In this document: piece by piece, positions 7,535 through 15,542 of the stretch
How the letters are laid out: each line of letters starts with the position of its first letter
How positions within the stretch are numbered: position 1 is the stretch's first letter
Source of the DNA: Deltaproteobacteria bacterium
GTDB lineage: Bacteria > Desulfobacterota > Desulfobulbia > Desulfobulbales > SURF-16
Direction of reading: 5' to 3'
NCBI GenBank assembly: GCA_030667965.1
Contig: DAOUUW010000006.1
Span: forward strand, 1 to 40,817
Length of the DNA stretch: 40,817 nucleotides
Position numbers and translations under genes: made by a program
The notes under the pieces: model-generated
The model's input: the letters and a program-made list of their open reading frames with translations, nothing else
The model's database searches: none
Told to the model about the DNA's origin: nothing

Positions 7535-8721
7535 TGGTACGTTACCGAAGCCGGTTTTTATTGGTACAGATCGTAATAGTCGGACTTATTCTTGTTCTTC
7601 CAACAGGAGTGTCTGCAGCGTCAACTGTCTGTTTTTCCTGCCATAAAAAAGAAAATTTCACAGATACATATGTGCATCAACCTTTAAAGAAGGGAGAATG
7701 CGGCAGCTGCCATAATCCCCATGTGGCGCATTTCAAGGGCTTGCTGGATGAGAAGGGCGCGGAGCTCTGTTATAAATGCCATCAGGATGCGCAGAAAAAA
7801 TTTGCACAGGACCTGGTGCATCAGCCGGTGCGGCGGGGTGAATGTCTTTCCTGCCATGAGCCACATGCTTCTGGAAGCCGGGGGCTGTTGCGGCATGGGT
7901 TGAAAAGCACATGCTTTTCCTGTCATACAACGCTGCAGGAGAAGTATAAGTATACCCATTCCCCCTATACCAAGGGTCAGTGCTCTTCCTGTCATCGTCC
8001 CCATCAGTCGGAACATGCTTTGCTTCTGAAATTCGAGGGTGAGACTCTTTGTTTTTCCTGCCATCAGGGGGACGCTCTTCGTAAAGGCCATCCGAATTAC
8101 CCGGGCAGGCTGCGGGATTGTCTTTCCTGCCATAATCCCCATGGAAGTAGTAGGAAAGGGATTATAAGGGACGTGCTGCATGCTCCCTATGCAAAGGGAT
8201 GCGGCGATTGCCACGCTAAGGGTAAGAAGCAGGTGGGGACGGAGGTTTGTCTTGGTTGTCATGGTGAGGTGGCTGAAAAAACATTCATGAGCCACACTCA
8301 TCTGAGCGGTAAGGCGGTTAATAAATGCGTTGCCTGTCATTCACCCCATGCTGCTGATGAGAAAACTTTGTTAAAGGGAAGTCAGGCTCAGGTATGTATG
8401 GGCTGCCATGAGGACACACGGGTTCGTTATGAAGACACACTGTATAAACATTCCGGAGCTGAAACCTGCACGGAATGTCATGACGTGCATGGCTCTAACC
8501 TGCTTGTCATGCTGAAGGGCGATGGTAATGGGATTTGTACCCGCTGTCATGAAACCCAGGGAAAGTTTACTCATCCCATTGGCGAAAAAGTGATAGATCC
8601 ACGAACAGGCGGCATGGTGAGTTGTGTTACCTGCCATACCCCCATGGGTTCTGATTATAAATATGAACTGAAGCTGAGCGGGGCCAAGGATCTATGCGTT
8701 CAGTGCCATAAAAGCTATTAG
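7531..8721 (+). CDS. 16-haem periplasmic/secreted c-type cytochrome (doubled-CXXCH family)
   Basis: Sixteen CXXCH motifs are present in about 396 residues, with the same repeat grammar as the upstream gene ('C.SCH.PH.S....LL'). A Sec signal peptide (FLLVQIVIVGLILVLPTGVSAAS) precedes the first haem motif and there is no lipobox. The ORF track start at 7507 is a GTG; the ATG at 7531 is better because it has GGGGAGG at the right spacing and forms an ATGA overlap with the upstream stop. It is probably the soluble or periplasmic partner of the 26-haem lipoprotein. The two genes look like relatives by duplication and contraction, but I have not aligned them in full. Confidence 0.93.
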   Translation: MMVRYRSRFLLVQIVIVGLILVLPTGVSAASTVCFSCHKKENFTDTYVHQPLKKGECGSCHNPHVAHFKGLLDEKGAELCYKCHQDAQKKFAQDLVHQPVRRGECLSCHEPHASGSRGLLRHGLKSTCFSCHTTLQEKYKYTHSPYTKGQCSSCHRPHQSEHALLLKFEGETLCFSCHQGDALRKGHPNYPGRLRDCLSCHNPHGSSRKGIIRDVLHAPYAKGCGDCHAKGKKQVGTEVCLGCHGEVAEKTFMSHTHLSGKAVNKCVACHSPHAADEKTLLKGSQAQVCMGCHEDTRVRYEDTLYKHSGAETCTECHDVHGSNLLVMLKGDGNGICTRCHETQGKFTHPIGEKVIDPRTGGMVSCVTCHTPMGSDYKYELKLSGAKDLCVQCHKSY

Positions 8722-8727
8722 GTGAAT

Positions 8728-8778
8728 TTCGGATTTCGGATTTTTGATTTCGGATCTTGGATCGCTGATTCCGGAGTG
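8728..8778. repeat. ATTTCGGAT-type short-period intergenic repeat
   Basis: Units of the form GATTTCGGAT occur head to tail between the 16-haem and NHL genes. Related stretches lie at 800-835 and 10790-10826. All three are in intergenic positions of the cytochrome locus, in the same orientation. Confidence 0.5.
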
Positions 8779-8786
8779 GAGTGAGT

Positions 8787-9674
8787 ATGAGGCAATTATA
8801 TATATTGACCAAAAAAGCTGTTTTGCTGCTTGCCGTTTTTGCAGGAATGACAACAACAGTCCAGGCGGCCGGTCAGTGGCAGTGGCAGGTGACGCTGGAC
8901 GCCTCCACATCCGGCAAGGCCATGGATATGCCTTCCGCTCTCTACGTGGATGGTGACAAGCAGCGTTACTATGTTGTGGACAGCGGCAATAATCGTCTGC
9001 TTTCCTTTGACAGGGACGGAAAATTTCTCCATGCCTTTACTGCCGAAGGAAGCCTGCAACGTCCCTTTGATATGGTGCGGGATGAAGACGGTATTTTCTG
9101 GGTGGTTGAAAAAGGCAAAAACAGCCTGACTGCTATTGATGTGGCGGCAAAATCGATCACCCCACGCGTGCTGCGCGATGGTGATCATACCATTGTTGCA
9201 GATCGACTGACCCTGGAAAACAATCTTTTTTATGTTCTCGATGCGTCACGTGGCGATATAGCTGTTTTGAATAAAGAGCTTGTCGTGGAAAAATGGTTTT
9301 CATGTGCTGACTGTAGCGGTGGTTTTGTTGATTTTAAGATTGTAAAGGGTACTGTCTGGGCCTTGGATCGATCAGCGAAAAATATCGTTCAACTGGCGGC
9401 AGACGGAAGCCTGAAGTCTTCTTTCTCCGTTGGAGAGCATGCTGCTTTTCCCGTGTCGATGGCCGTCGGTCCGTCCGGTTTTGTTTATGTGCTTGACCGG
9501 CACGAAGGCATTATTGCCGTCTTTGACGCCGGCGGTAGCTATAAGTACAGCTTCCTCTCAGGAGGCCAGATGCGGGGACAGCTTCATTTTCCTGTTGAAA
9601 TTGATTTTGATCCCTGGGGTCGGCTTTGTGTTGTGGAAGAGGGAAATTCCAGGGTGGAAGTTTTCGGTCGCTAG
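8787..9674 (+). CDS. Exported NHL-repeat beta-propeller protein
   Basis: The product (about 295 residues from the ATG at 8787; the GTG at 8781 in the track is less likely) has a signal peptide ending 'TTVQAAG'. It consists of NHL/six-bladed propeller repeats such as 'PSALYVDGDKQRYYVVDSGN', 'RPFDMVRDEDGIFWVVEKG', 'SMAVGPSGFVYVLDRHEG' and 'FPVEIDFDPWGRLCVVEEGN'. No haem motif is present; the pair 'CADC' at about residue 175 is not followed by His. NHL proteins are recurrent neighbours of extracellular cytochrome genes and may act as scaffold or assembly proteins; that role here is inference. It lies 65 bases after the 16-haem gene and 15 bases before the OmcS-like gene. Confidence 0.85.
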   Translation: MRQLYILTKKAVLLLAVFAGMTTTVQAAGQWQWQVTLDASTSGKAMDMPSALYVDGDKQRYYVVDSGNNRLLSFDRDGKFLHAFTAEGSLQRPFDMVRDEDGIFWVVEKGKNSLTAIDVAAKSITPRVLRDGDHTIVADRLTLENNLFYVLDASRGDIAVLNKELVVEKWFSCADCSGGFVDFKIVKGTVWALDRSAKNIVQLAADGSLKSSFSVGEHAAFPVSMAVGPSGFVYVLDRHEGIIAVFDAGGSYKYSFLSGGQMRGQLHFPVEIDFDPWGRLCVVEEGNSRVEVFGR

Positions 9675-9689
9675 AAAGGAGAGATGACC

Positions 9690-10784
9690 ATGCAATCTGC
9701 TAATAAAATCATCAGCCTTGCTGCACTGTCGATTTTTTGCGTCCCAGGTATATGTGATGCAAAGGTCACAGGCCATTGCGGTAGCTGCCATACCATGCAT
9801 AACAGCCAGGGGGGGCAGGGAGTGGTTGATAATTTGGTATTAGGGGTCATGGATAATAACCTGGATACTCCAAATCCCGCACTTCTCATAAGTAACTGTG
9901 CCGGTTGTCATACCGGATCTAACGGTGGTGGTGCCAACGTTACACCGTATGTTTTTACTATCAGTGAACCAGAATACGGCACAACGGGTACGATAGATGT
10001 TACTTATAGTAATAATACCTTGGCTGGAGGGAATTTCTACTGGGTAACTGTGGGGGATGCCAAGGTACATAATGTGGCCAGTATTGCCGGAGTTGACGGG
10101 ACTTTAGGGGTAACCCCACCAGGGGCCACCGATGGAGTTACATTTATCTCCCAACTCACCTGTGCAAGCAGTACCGGGTGCCATGGAGTTCGTTCTGATT
10201 CAAGTCTCGGCGAAGTTGAATCCATGCTTGGAGCGCATCATAATAACAATATGGCAGTGTGGAAGGATGGAACGACTCTTGCCAAAAGTTATCGTTTTCT
10301 CAATACCATTCAGGGCTATGAGGATGACGAGTTCGAGTACCAGCCTACATCAACACGGCATAATGTGTATTACGGTGTTGCAAGAAACTCTGTGGCAGAT
10401 TCTGCCGGAACTATCAGCAGTTTATGTGCACAATGTCATGGCGATTTTCATAATGGAAGCAATAACGTTATCCCAGGTACTAACACATTTGGAGATGGTG
10501 TGTGGCTGCGTCATCCGACTGACTTTGACATGTTAGACGCCACAACCAGCTCTGAGTATTCCGCTTATACAACATACAGTGTCATTTCTCCTGTCGCGAC
10601 GGAAAATTCTGCGATGGTCTCTTCATTTTCCTCTATTGCAGTTGCGGGTGATGCCATTGTCACTTGTCTTTCCTGCCATCGAGCCCATGGTACTCCCAAT
10701 GATGCGATTTTACGCTGGGATTATAAAGGTTGGCCTACTGCTGGTTATAACGGCTGTGCGGTCTGTCATACCTCAAAAGATTGA
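9690..10784 (+). CDS. OmcS-like secreted multihaem cytochrome (five CXXCH plus one CX5CH)
   Basis: A signal peptide (IISLAALSIFCVPGICDA) is followed by haem motifs CGSCH, CAGCH, a non-standard CASSTGCH, CAQCH, CLSCH and CAVCH. The spacing and flanks match what I recall of Geobacter OmcS: an N-terminal 'CHTMHNS..GG', 'GGNFYWV', 'CHGDFHN', 'LRHP', a 'TYSVISPVA' segment, 'CLSCHRAHG' and a C-terminal 'CHTSKD'. OmcS polymerises into hexahaem nanowires, so this could be a filament subunit. The start at 9690 is chosen over 9684 for Shine-Dalgarno spacing (AAGGAG). The CX5CH site replaces the third canonical motif and is the main oddity. Filament formation is inference. Confidence 0.85.
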   Translation: MQSANKIISLAALSIFCVPGICDAKVTGHCGSCHTMHNSQGGQGVVDNLVLGVMDNNLDTPNPALLISNCAGCHTGSNGGGANVTPYVFTISEPEYGTTGTIDVTYSNNTLAGGNFYWVTVGDAKVHNVASIAGVDGTLGVTPPGATDGVTFISQLTCASSTGCHGVRSDSSLGEVESMLGAHHNNNMAVWKDGTTLAKSYRFLNTIQGYEDDEFEYQPTSTRHNVYYGVARNSVADSAGTISSLCAQCHGDFHNGSNNVIPGTNTFGDGVWLRHPTDFDMLDATTSSEYSAYTTYSVISPVATENSAMVSSFSSIAVAGDAIVTCLSCHRAHGTPNDAILRWDYKGWPTAGYNGCAVCHTSKD

Positions 10785-10833
10785 TTCTCTCTATTTCGGA
10801 TTTCGGAATGCGGATTTTCGATTTTTATAAATT

Positions 10834-10894
10834 TCTCACAGGCACGGAGTTCACAGAGGTTTTTCTCTGTGTCTCTGCGAACTCTGTGAGATAA
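10834..10894. repeat. CACAGAG-type palindromic intergenic repeat, copy 1
   Basis: The sequence forms a long imperfect hairpin whose arms read TCTCACAG..TTCACAGAGG and CTCTGTG...ACTCTGTGAGA. A second member of the family is at 25883-25954. It separates the OmcS-like gene from the YncE-like lipoprotein gene and is preceded by a run of ATTTCGGAT units (10790-10826). Confidence 0.65.
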
Positions 10895-10931
10895 AATTTC
10901 CCATTCCCAAACCTCTTCCCGGTTTTCTGTC

Positions 10932-12365
10932 ATGAAAAAAATTATACATTTTTCCCATTCTTTTCTCTCTCTCTTTCTCCTCCTCGTTTTTACCGGCTGT
11001 GTTCCCGGAGGTCCTGCCGGTGGTGACTCATTGACCCTTTTTAAATTCCAGGAAACAGGCGGTGAGGCAAGGCTGTCGGTTTTTATGAACCTGAAAGAGC
11101 CTTCAGGGCCGTCAATATGGATGGAAATCGATGAGGTGGAAGTGCTGACCGGCGAGAGGTGGCTGCCGATTGGTACGGCAAGAAAGGAGATCAGTAGCAA
11201 AGAGCTTGGCGCGTCCGGCCAGTTGCTTGTTGCCCGGGGAGGAGTTGATGCAGGCAGTATCAAGCGGCTGCGCCTGAAAATAAATAAGGCGGCCCTTGAG
11301 CGGGACGGGCAGAAAATCTTCCTGGCCCTTGATACCCCTGTCCTGGAAATGGCACTGGCTGATGAATTGACCTTGCGTAAAGGAGAGAGCGCCTGCCTCT
11401 TTATTAGGTGGGATACCTCCTCTTCGGTGCGCAACGTCGCCCTGTTTGCCCCTCAGATGGCTGTTGACCGGCAGTCCATTCCGCTGACAACGGATCTGGC
11501 CTATGTGGCCTGCCCTGATATAGACACCGTCTATATCATCAGAACCGATCAGAACAGGGTGTGCGGCTCCATCGGCGTAAGCGGCGGACCAACGTGCCTT
11601 GAGGTGAATGTGGCCCGCAACAGGCTTTATGTCCTTTCTCCGGGGGAGTCTTCCATTGCGATACTGGAATTAACCTCAAATCGCGCCCTGGACAATGTCC
11701 GTATTCCCCACGTCCAGCAGGCAACATACATGGCTGTCAGTCCGGATGGCGAGTGGGCCTATATCCTTGATGAGCGGGGTGATCAGTTGCTGCGCCTCAA
11801 TCTCGTCACCGGTGTTCTTGCCGACACTGTTCGTCTTGGCTCAAGGCCCAGGTTTATTACCTATCTTGCCAAAGAAAACCTGTTGGCCGTGTCAAGCGCC
11901 TATGCCCAGAAGGTTGTTTTTCTTGACCCGCATACCTTGGCCACGGTGCAAACCATTGCCACAGGCGGCAGTCCGGATGGTCTAGCCGTGGCGGACAACC
12001 TGATCTATATCGCAGAAAGAACAACCAATACGGTGGCCATTTATGATACGATCAGCGGCAGGAGCAGGGCGAGAGTCAATGTGGGCATCATGCCGACAAG
12101 ATTGATTTCCGGCAATAATAATATGTATCTGGCAAATTCAGGTTCCGGCACCATATCGATTTTACGTCCGGGCCAGCTCAATGTTCTGCGTGAGATCCGG
12201 CTGGGCGGCAGGCCGTATGAGATGGCAGTCTATTCTGACCGTCAGTGGTTGTATGTCGGAGACCAGGAGGGTAGGGGCGTAAGTGTTATCGATCTTTCGT
12301 CGAACAGGGTTGTGCGGACAATCGAGCTTGCCGCCCAAACAAGTGGTCTGGCTCTGGTCAACTGA
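10932..12365 (+). CDS. YncE-like beta-propeller lipoprotein with DUF4382-like N-terminal domain
   Basis: The 477-residue product has a lipoprotein signal (FLLLVFTGC, Cys23). Residues about 35-150 ('MEIDEVEVLTGERWLPI', 'IKRLRLKINKAALERDG') look like a DUF4382-type beta domain. Residues about 185-475 are seven-bladed YncE/YVTN-type propeller repeats, for example 'DIDTVYIIRTDQNRVCGSI', 'PDGEWAYILDERGDQLLRL', 'TTNTVAIYDTISGRSRARV' and 'GRGVSVIDLSSNRVVRTI'. No haem motifs are present. The ribosome site is poor, and the gene is 147 bases after the cytochrome with a palindromic repeat between, so it may be transcribed separately. It converges on the histidine kinase gene with an 8 bp overlap. I infer a surface-exposed partner of the cytochromes. 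Confidence 0.78.
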   Translation: MKKIIHFSHSFLSLFLLLVFTGCVPGGPAGGDSLTLFKFQETGGEARLSVFMNLKEPSGPSIWMEIDEVEVLTGERWLPIGTARKEISSKELGASGQLLVARGGVDAGSIKRLRLKINKAALERDGQKIFLALDTPVLEMALADELTLRKGESACLFIRWDTSSSVRNVALFAPQMAVDRQSIPLTTDLAYVACPDIDTVYIIRTDQNRVCGSIGVSGGPTCLEVNVARNRLYVLSPGESSIAILELTSNRALDNVRIPHVQQATYMAVSPDGEWAYILDERGDQLLRLNLVTGVLADTVRLGSRPRFITYLAKENLLAVSSAYAQKVVFLDPHTLATVQTIATGGSPDGLAVADNLIYIAERTTNTVAIYDTISGRSRARVNVGIMPTRLISGNNNMYLANSGSGTISILRPGQLNVLREIRLGGRPYEMAVYSDRQWLYVGDQEGRGVSVIDLSSNRVVRTIELAAQTSGLALVN

Positions 12366-14205
12366 TCGGCAGTTCAATCGTCACCGTGGTGTGGTCATCG
12401 ACTTTGCTGTCCACGGCAATATAGCCATGATGCATATGCATCAATTCACGGCTGACAGTGAGTCCCATGCCCACTCCTTCAGAGGAGGGTTTGGTGGAGA
12501 ATGATGGTTCAAAGACTCTTGGTAGATCATCAGGGGCTATCCCCACACCGTGATCGGTAAATGTCATGCGTAACATTTTCTGACCGTCTTTTCCAATGGT
12601 TTCAGCCTTGATTTCCAGTATCTTCTGTTTATTTTTCTGGCGGAAGCGTTCATTCAATGCCCGGCGGGCATTGTTGAGCACATTGAGGAAAACCTGCTGC
12701 ATCTGTCTTCCGTTTGCCTTGCATAAAGGGATGGCGTCAAGATCGGTTTGAACCGTGGTTCCATCAATTCTGAAATAGTGGCTCATGAGGGCAAGGGCAT
12801 TTTGCAGTATGTCGTCAACTTTGGCAATTTCTTTTGTTTTTGCATCATCCTGGCCGTAGGCAAGAAGGTTTTTGGCCAATCCAGCAATTTTTTCACCTTC
12901 TATAATAATTTTGTGAAACATTTTGTCCCGTTCAAGCTCGAAATCGGGATCGCAGGCGCCATCGGCAAGCACCTGGGCATAGTTGATGATCCCGTTGCTC
13001 ATGTTCCCTATTTCGTGGGCAACGCCGGTTGACATTTCTCCAAGAATTGCCAGATGTGATACGCGAACCATTTCTACTTTTTTGTTTTTTTCCTCCAGCA
13101 AATCATGTTCCAGGGTGTCAATTCTTTCAACTTCAGCCGTAATGTCAAATCCAAGGCAATATATTGATGAAGGCTGATGTTCAGCGGGATTTACGATAAA
13201 GCGACAACGCAGCCGAGGCTTGGAGATTTCGTTGTTTGTGTACAGTGTGACATCAATGGTTTTTCCCGCCAGCAGGAGAATATCCAGTACGGTTTGATCT
13301 TCAGGTGATTCGGAAACAGATTGAGGTATGATAAAAAGCTCGAGCCAGTTTCTACCTATGAGGTCTTCCCTGTTAAAGCCATATTTTTCAGCAATGTGGC
13401 CATTGATATTCAGTATTGTTCCATCCCTGGAGATTTTAGCCCATATGCCGTTAAAAGAATCGATGACACTTGCAGCAGCATTTTGATATGTCTGTTGATG
13501 GTCGCGCAAAATTCTTCGCTGTTCAAGGAGGTCGGCAATAGAAGCTGTCACTCTTGATATTTCTCTTGATGGGCTCGCTATTTCAATGGTGTCAATTGGG
13601 GAGGATACGGCCAGGGAGCTTTTCTGAATGAGGTCCAGCAGGGGGATAATCATCCTGCGATGGAAAAGAGCAAGAACAATCACAAGTAAAAAAACGATAA
13701 GGCAGGAAGAACCGATAATAATATTTTGAAAACCGATTAATTTCTGTTTGGCATTGTTGACCAGCACGCGATCGAAAAGAATAAGACGTTCGCCCAGGGT
13801 ACGCATTTCCTGGTTAAGGTTGCGGAAGTTTTCAGTATCAGAATTTCCTCCTTCAATTTTTTTCAGCAGGAGGATGATTCCGGGAAGGTCTATTGAATTT
13901 AAAAAGGTAAGTTTGTATTCGTCGCCAATAGAGTTGTTGGAAAGAATTGTGGTAAGATTACTATTCAACTTCTCCATTTCGGTGGAAATACCTGAAAGAT
14001 TGGACTGATGGGGATCTATAAGGGACTCGGAAACCTGCTCCCTGATGATGGAAAATTGAAAAATGAGGCTTTCCGTCTGGGAAATAATGGCTTCATGTTC
14101 CTGGTAGAGCTGGTTCTGGCGCACACCTTGCATGAGTAATGCCCCCAATGCAATCAGAACAATCAGGTAAATTGAGTAAATTGTCGATTTAATTGGAAGC
14201 ATCAT
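12358..14205 (-). CDS. Membrane-bound PAS sensor histidine kinase
   Basis: The 615-residue product has a transmembrane helix at about 8-28, a periplasmic helical sensor region to about 157, and a second helix at about 160-182. A HAMP-like linker ('RRMIIPLLDLIQKSS') and a PAS domain (about 245-365) follow. The kinase core shows the H-box 'GVAHEIGNMSNGI', the N-box 'QQVFLNVLNNARRAL', the G1 box 'DHGVGI', the F box 'FEPSFST' and the G2 box 'GVGMGLT'. The usual HEINNP proline after the phospho-accepting His is replaced (HEIGNMSNG). No response regulator is adjacent; it is downstream of the NrfD-like gene, separated by 68 bases holding a strong GC hairpin. It may sense redox state at the membrane and act on one of the sigma54 regulators nearby; this pairing is a guess. 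Confidence 0.88.
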   Translation of the reverse strand: MMLPIKSTIYSIYLIVLIALGALLMQGVRQNQLYQEHEAIISQTESLIFQFSIIREQVSESLIDPHQSNLSGISTEMEKLNSNLTTILSNNSIGDEYKLTFLNSIDLPGIILLLKKIEGGNSDTENFRNLNQEMRTLGERLILFDRVLVNNAKQKLIGFQNIIIGSSCLIVFLLVIVLALFHRRMIIPLLDLIQKSSLAVSSPIDTIEIASPSREISRVTASIADLLEQRRILRDHQQTYQNAAASVIDSFNGIWAKISRDGTILNINGHIAEKYGFNREDLIGRNWLELFIIPQSVSESPEDQTVLDILLLAGKTIDVTLYTNNEISKPRLRCRFIVNPAEHQPSSIYCLGFDITAEVERIDTLEHDLLEEKNKKVEMVRVSHLAILGEMSTGVAHEIGNMSNGIINYAQVLADGACDPDFELERDKMFHKIIIEGEKIAGLAKNLLAYGQDDAKTKEIAKVDDILQNALALMSHYFRIDGTTVQTDLDAIPLCKANGRQMQQVFLNVLNNARRALNERFRQKNKQKILEIKAETIGKDGQKMLRMTFTDHGVGIAPDDLPRVFEPSFSTKPSSEGVGMGLTVSRELMHMHHGYIAVDSKVDDHTTVTIELPIS

Positions 14206-14227
14206 GATGTGGTGTCAGTCTATAGTT

Positions 14228-14249
14228 GCCGGGGGGGAATTCCCCCGGC
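14228..14249 (-). terminator. GC-rich hairpin between NrfD-like and kinase genes
   Basis: The arms GCCGGGGG and CCCCCGGC enclose the loop GGAATT. The hairpin is just past the stop codon of the NrfD-like gene but no U-run follows on that strand, so it may be a transcription-attenuating or mRNA-stabilising structure that lowers expression of the downstream kinase. Confidence 0.45.
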
Positions 14250-14273
14250 ATGTTGATCTTACATTTTAACAGG

Positions 14274-15530
14274 CTATTTCCTTTCACCACGCCATGTGTA
14301 GACGATCGGAATACGATAGAGTACCGCCCGGTAGACGACGATATACGTAAAGTAGACCATAATCGCGATGCAGAATTCCCTCCAGTGAGGAATGTCCTGA
14401 TACATTTCCCAGTTGTAGGTTATCAGCACAGTGTTCATTCGGTTTAAGGCTATGCCGAATACGGCAAACATTGCTGCAAACCGTGCCAGACCGGCCCGGT
14501 CAGTGCGTATGGCCATGGTGAAGAAAGCAAGCGGGATAAGAGTACCGACGATCATCTCAAAGAAAAACCACATGCCCCAACCGTCAAGCAGGTAGCTCCA
14601 TTCGTTGTCATGGGCAATGGCAGTTATCTTGAGGACAAGATAGGTGATGAGGGCCATGGAGCAGCCTTTACCGAGGCCAATGGTGATTCTGTCAAGATTT
14701 TTCAGGAAATTGTCATCGCAGCGCCAGCTCATGAACCATTTGGTCAGTGCACTGACCACAATCAGCATGGAAAGACCGCCGAAAATGGAGGAGCAGAAAA
14801 AAAGGATCCATTGAAAAGCAGTTGAAATCCATAGCGGATGCAGTTTATGGGGCGCGTAGGTAAAAAGCGACCCCAGCGCACCCTGATGCAGGGTGGAAAG
14901 AATAATACCGGCTACAGTCAGGCCAAGGACGATGCTTTTGACGAATTTTTTCGGTTTCACCCAACCCATCAGCTCGCTTGTCGCCGGAACGAGCTCGGCA
15001 ATCTGCACGGTGAGATAGGTGGCAACATGCCAGGCAACCAGAAAGAGAACGGCGGCGGGTCCGAGGGAGACAAACATCGGGTAGACGAGGCGCCATGGCT
15101 GGCCAAGATCGACTTCAAGAAACACGACTGCAAAGAAATAGCCGAGGAGACCGTTTAACAGGCCAAGTCTTTCAATGGGTTTGAAATCTTTGCGACCGAA
15201 AAGTTCAACCGTCGTGCCAAGCATGAAACCGGAGGCGGAAAGGGGAACCATGACAAATAGGCCCCAGCCAAGAAAAAGGCCCCAGGGATAGTCGTAGGAG
15301 CCGTGGGTTGCCCAGCCGAGACCAAAAAAGAAGCGGCCGAGGAGCAGCGGAATACCAACTGCATAAACTACAGCAAGAAACCAGTTAAAGGGGTTGCGAA
15401 GCAGCTGCTTCATATAGTCCTGGGGACTGAGGCCGAGAAGGAGCTTTTCTTTCACCGTCCAGGGGTTGTTTGTATTTGGTTTTATTAGAGTGTCAATGGG
15501 CTCATAGCCCTCTTGTGCGAGTTTTTTCAT
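14274..15530 (-). CDS. NrfD/HybB-like quinone-interacting membrane subunit
   Basis: The 418-residue product is highly hydrophobic, with about ten predicted transmembrane segments (for example 'FNWFLAVVYAVGIPLLLGRF', 'FVKSIVLGLTVAGIILSTL', 'MWFFFEMIVGTLIPLAFF'). Loop motifs typical of the HybB branch of NrfD proteins are present: 'LHQGALGSLF' and 'NRMNTVLITYNW'. These proteins exchange electrons with (mena)quinone without haem and pass them to a partner ferredoxin subunit. A strong Shine-Dalgarno (AGGAGGGTGATGAA) precedes the ATG. It follows the ferredoxin gene by 12 bases, and together with the cytochrome it forms a quinone:cytochrome oxidoreductase like Geobacter Cbc4 (CbcSTU) or the Hyd-2 HybAB pair. 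No catalytic hydrogenase subunit is nearby, which favours the Cbc4-like reading. Confidence 0.88.
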   Translation of the reverse strand: MKKLAQEGYEPIDTLIKPNTNNPWTVKEKLLLGLSPQDYMKQLLRNPFNWFLAVVYAVGIPLLLGRFFFGLGWATHGSYDYPWGLFLGWGLFVMVPLSASGFMLGTTVELFGRKDFKPIERLGLLNGLLGYFFAVVFLEVDLGQPWRLVYPMFVSLGPAAVLFLVAWHVATYLTVQIAELVPATSELMGWVKPKKFVKSIVLGLTVAGIILSTLHQGALGSLFTYAPHKLHPLWISTAFQWILFFCSSIFGGLSMLIVVSALTKWFMSWRCDDNFLKNLDRITIGLGKGCSMALITYLVLKITAIAHDNEWSYLLDGWGMWFFFEMIVGTLIPLAFFTMAIRTDRAGLARFAAMFAVFGIALNRMNTVLITYNWEMYQDIPHWREFCIAIMVYFTYIVVYRAVLYRIPIVYTWRGERK

Positions 15531-15542
15531 TTCATCACCCTC

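Noticed and set aside
5549-8340. Long - strand ORFs opposite the cytochrome genes
   Set aside because: They arise from the CXXCH codon pattern read in reverse (runs of MTGK/MAGK), a known artefact of multihaem genes.
9301-9330. Possible haem or metal site CADC in the NHL-repeat protein
   Set aside because: The second Cys is followed by Ser rather than His, and there is no other cysteine motif in the protein.
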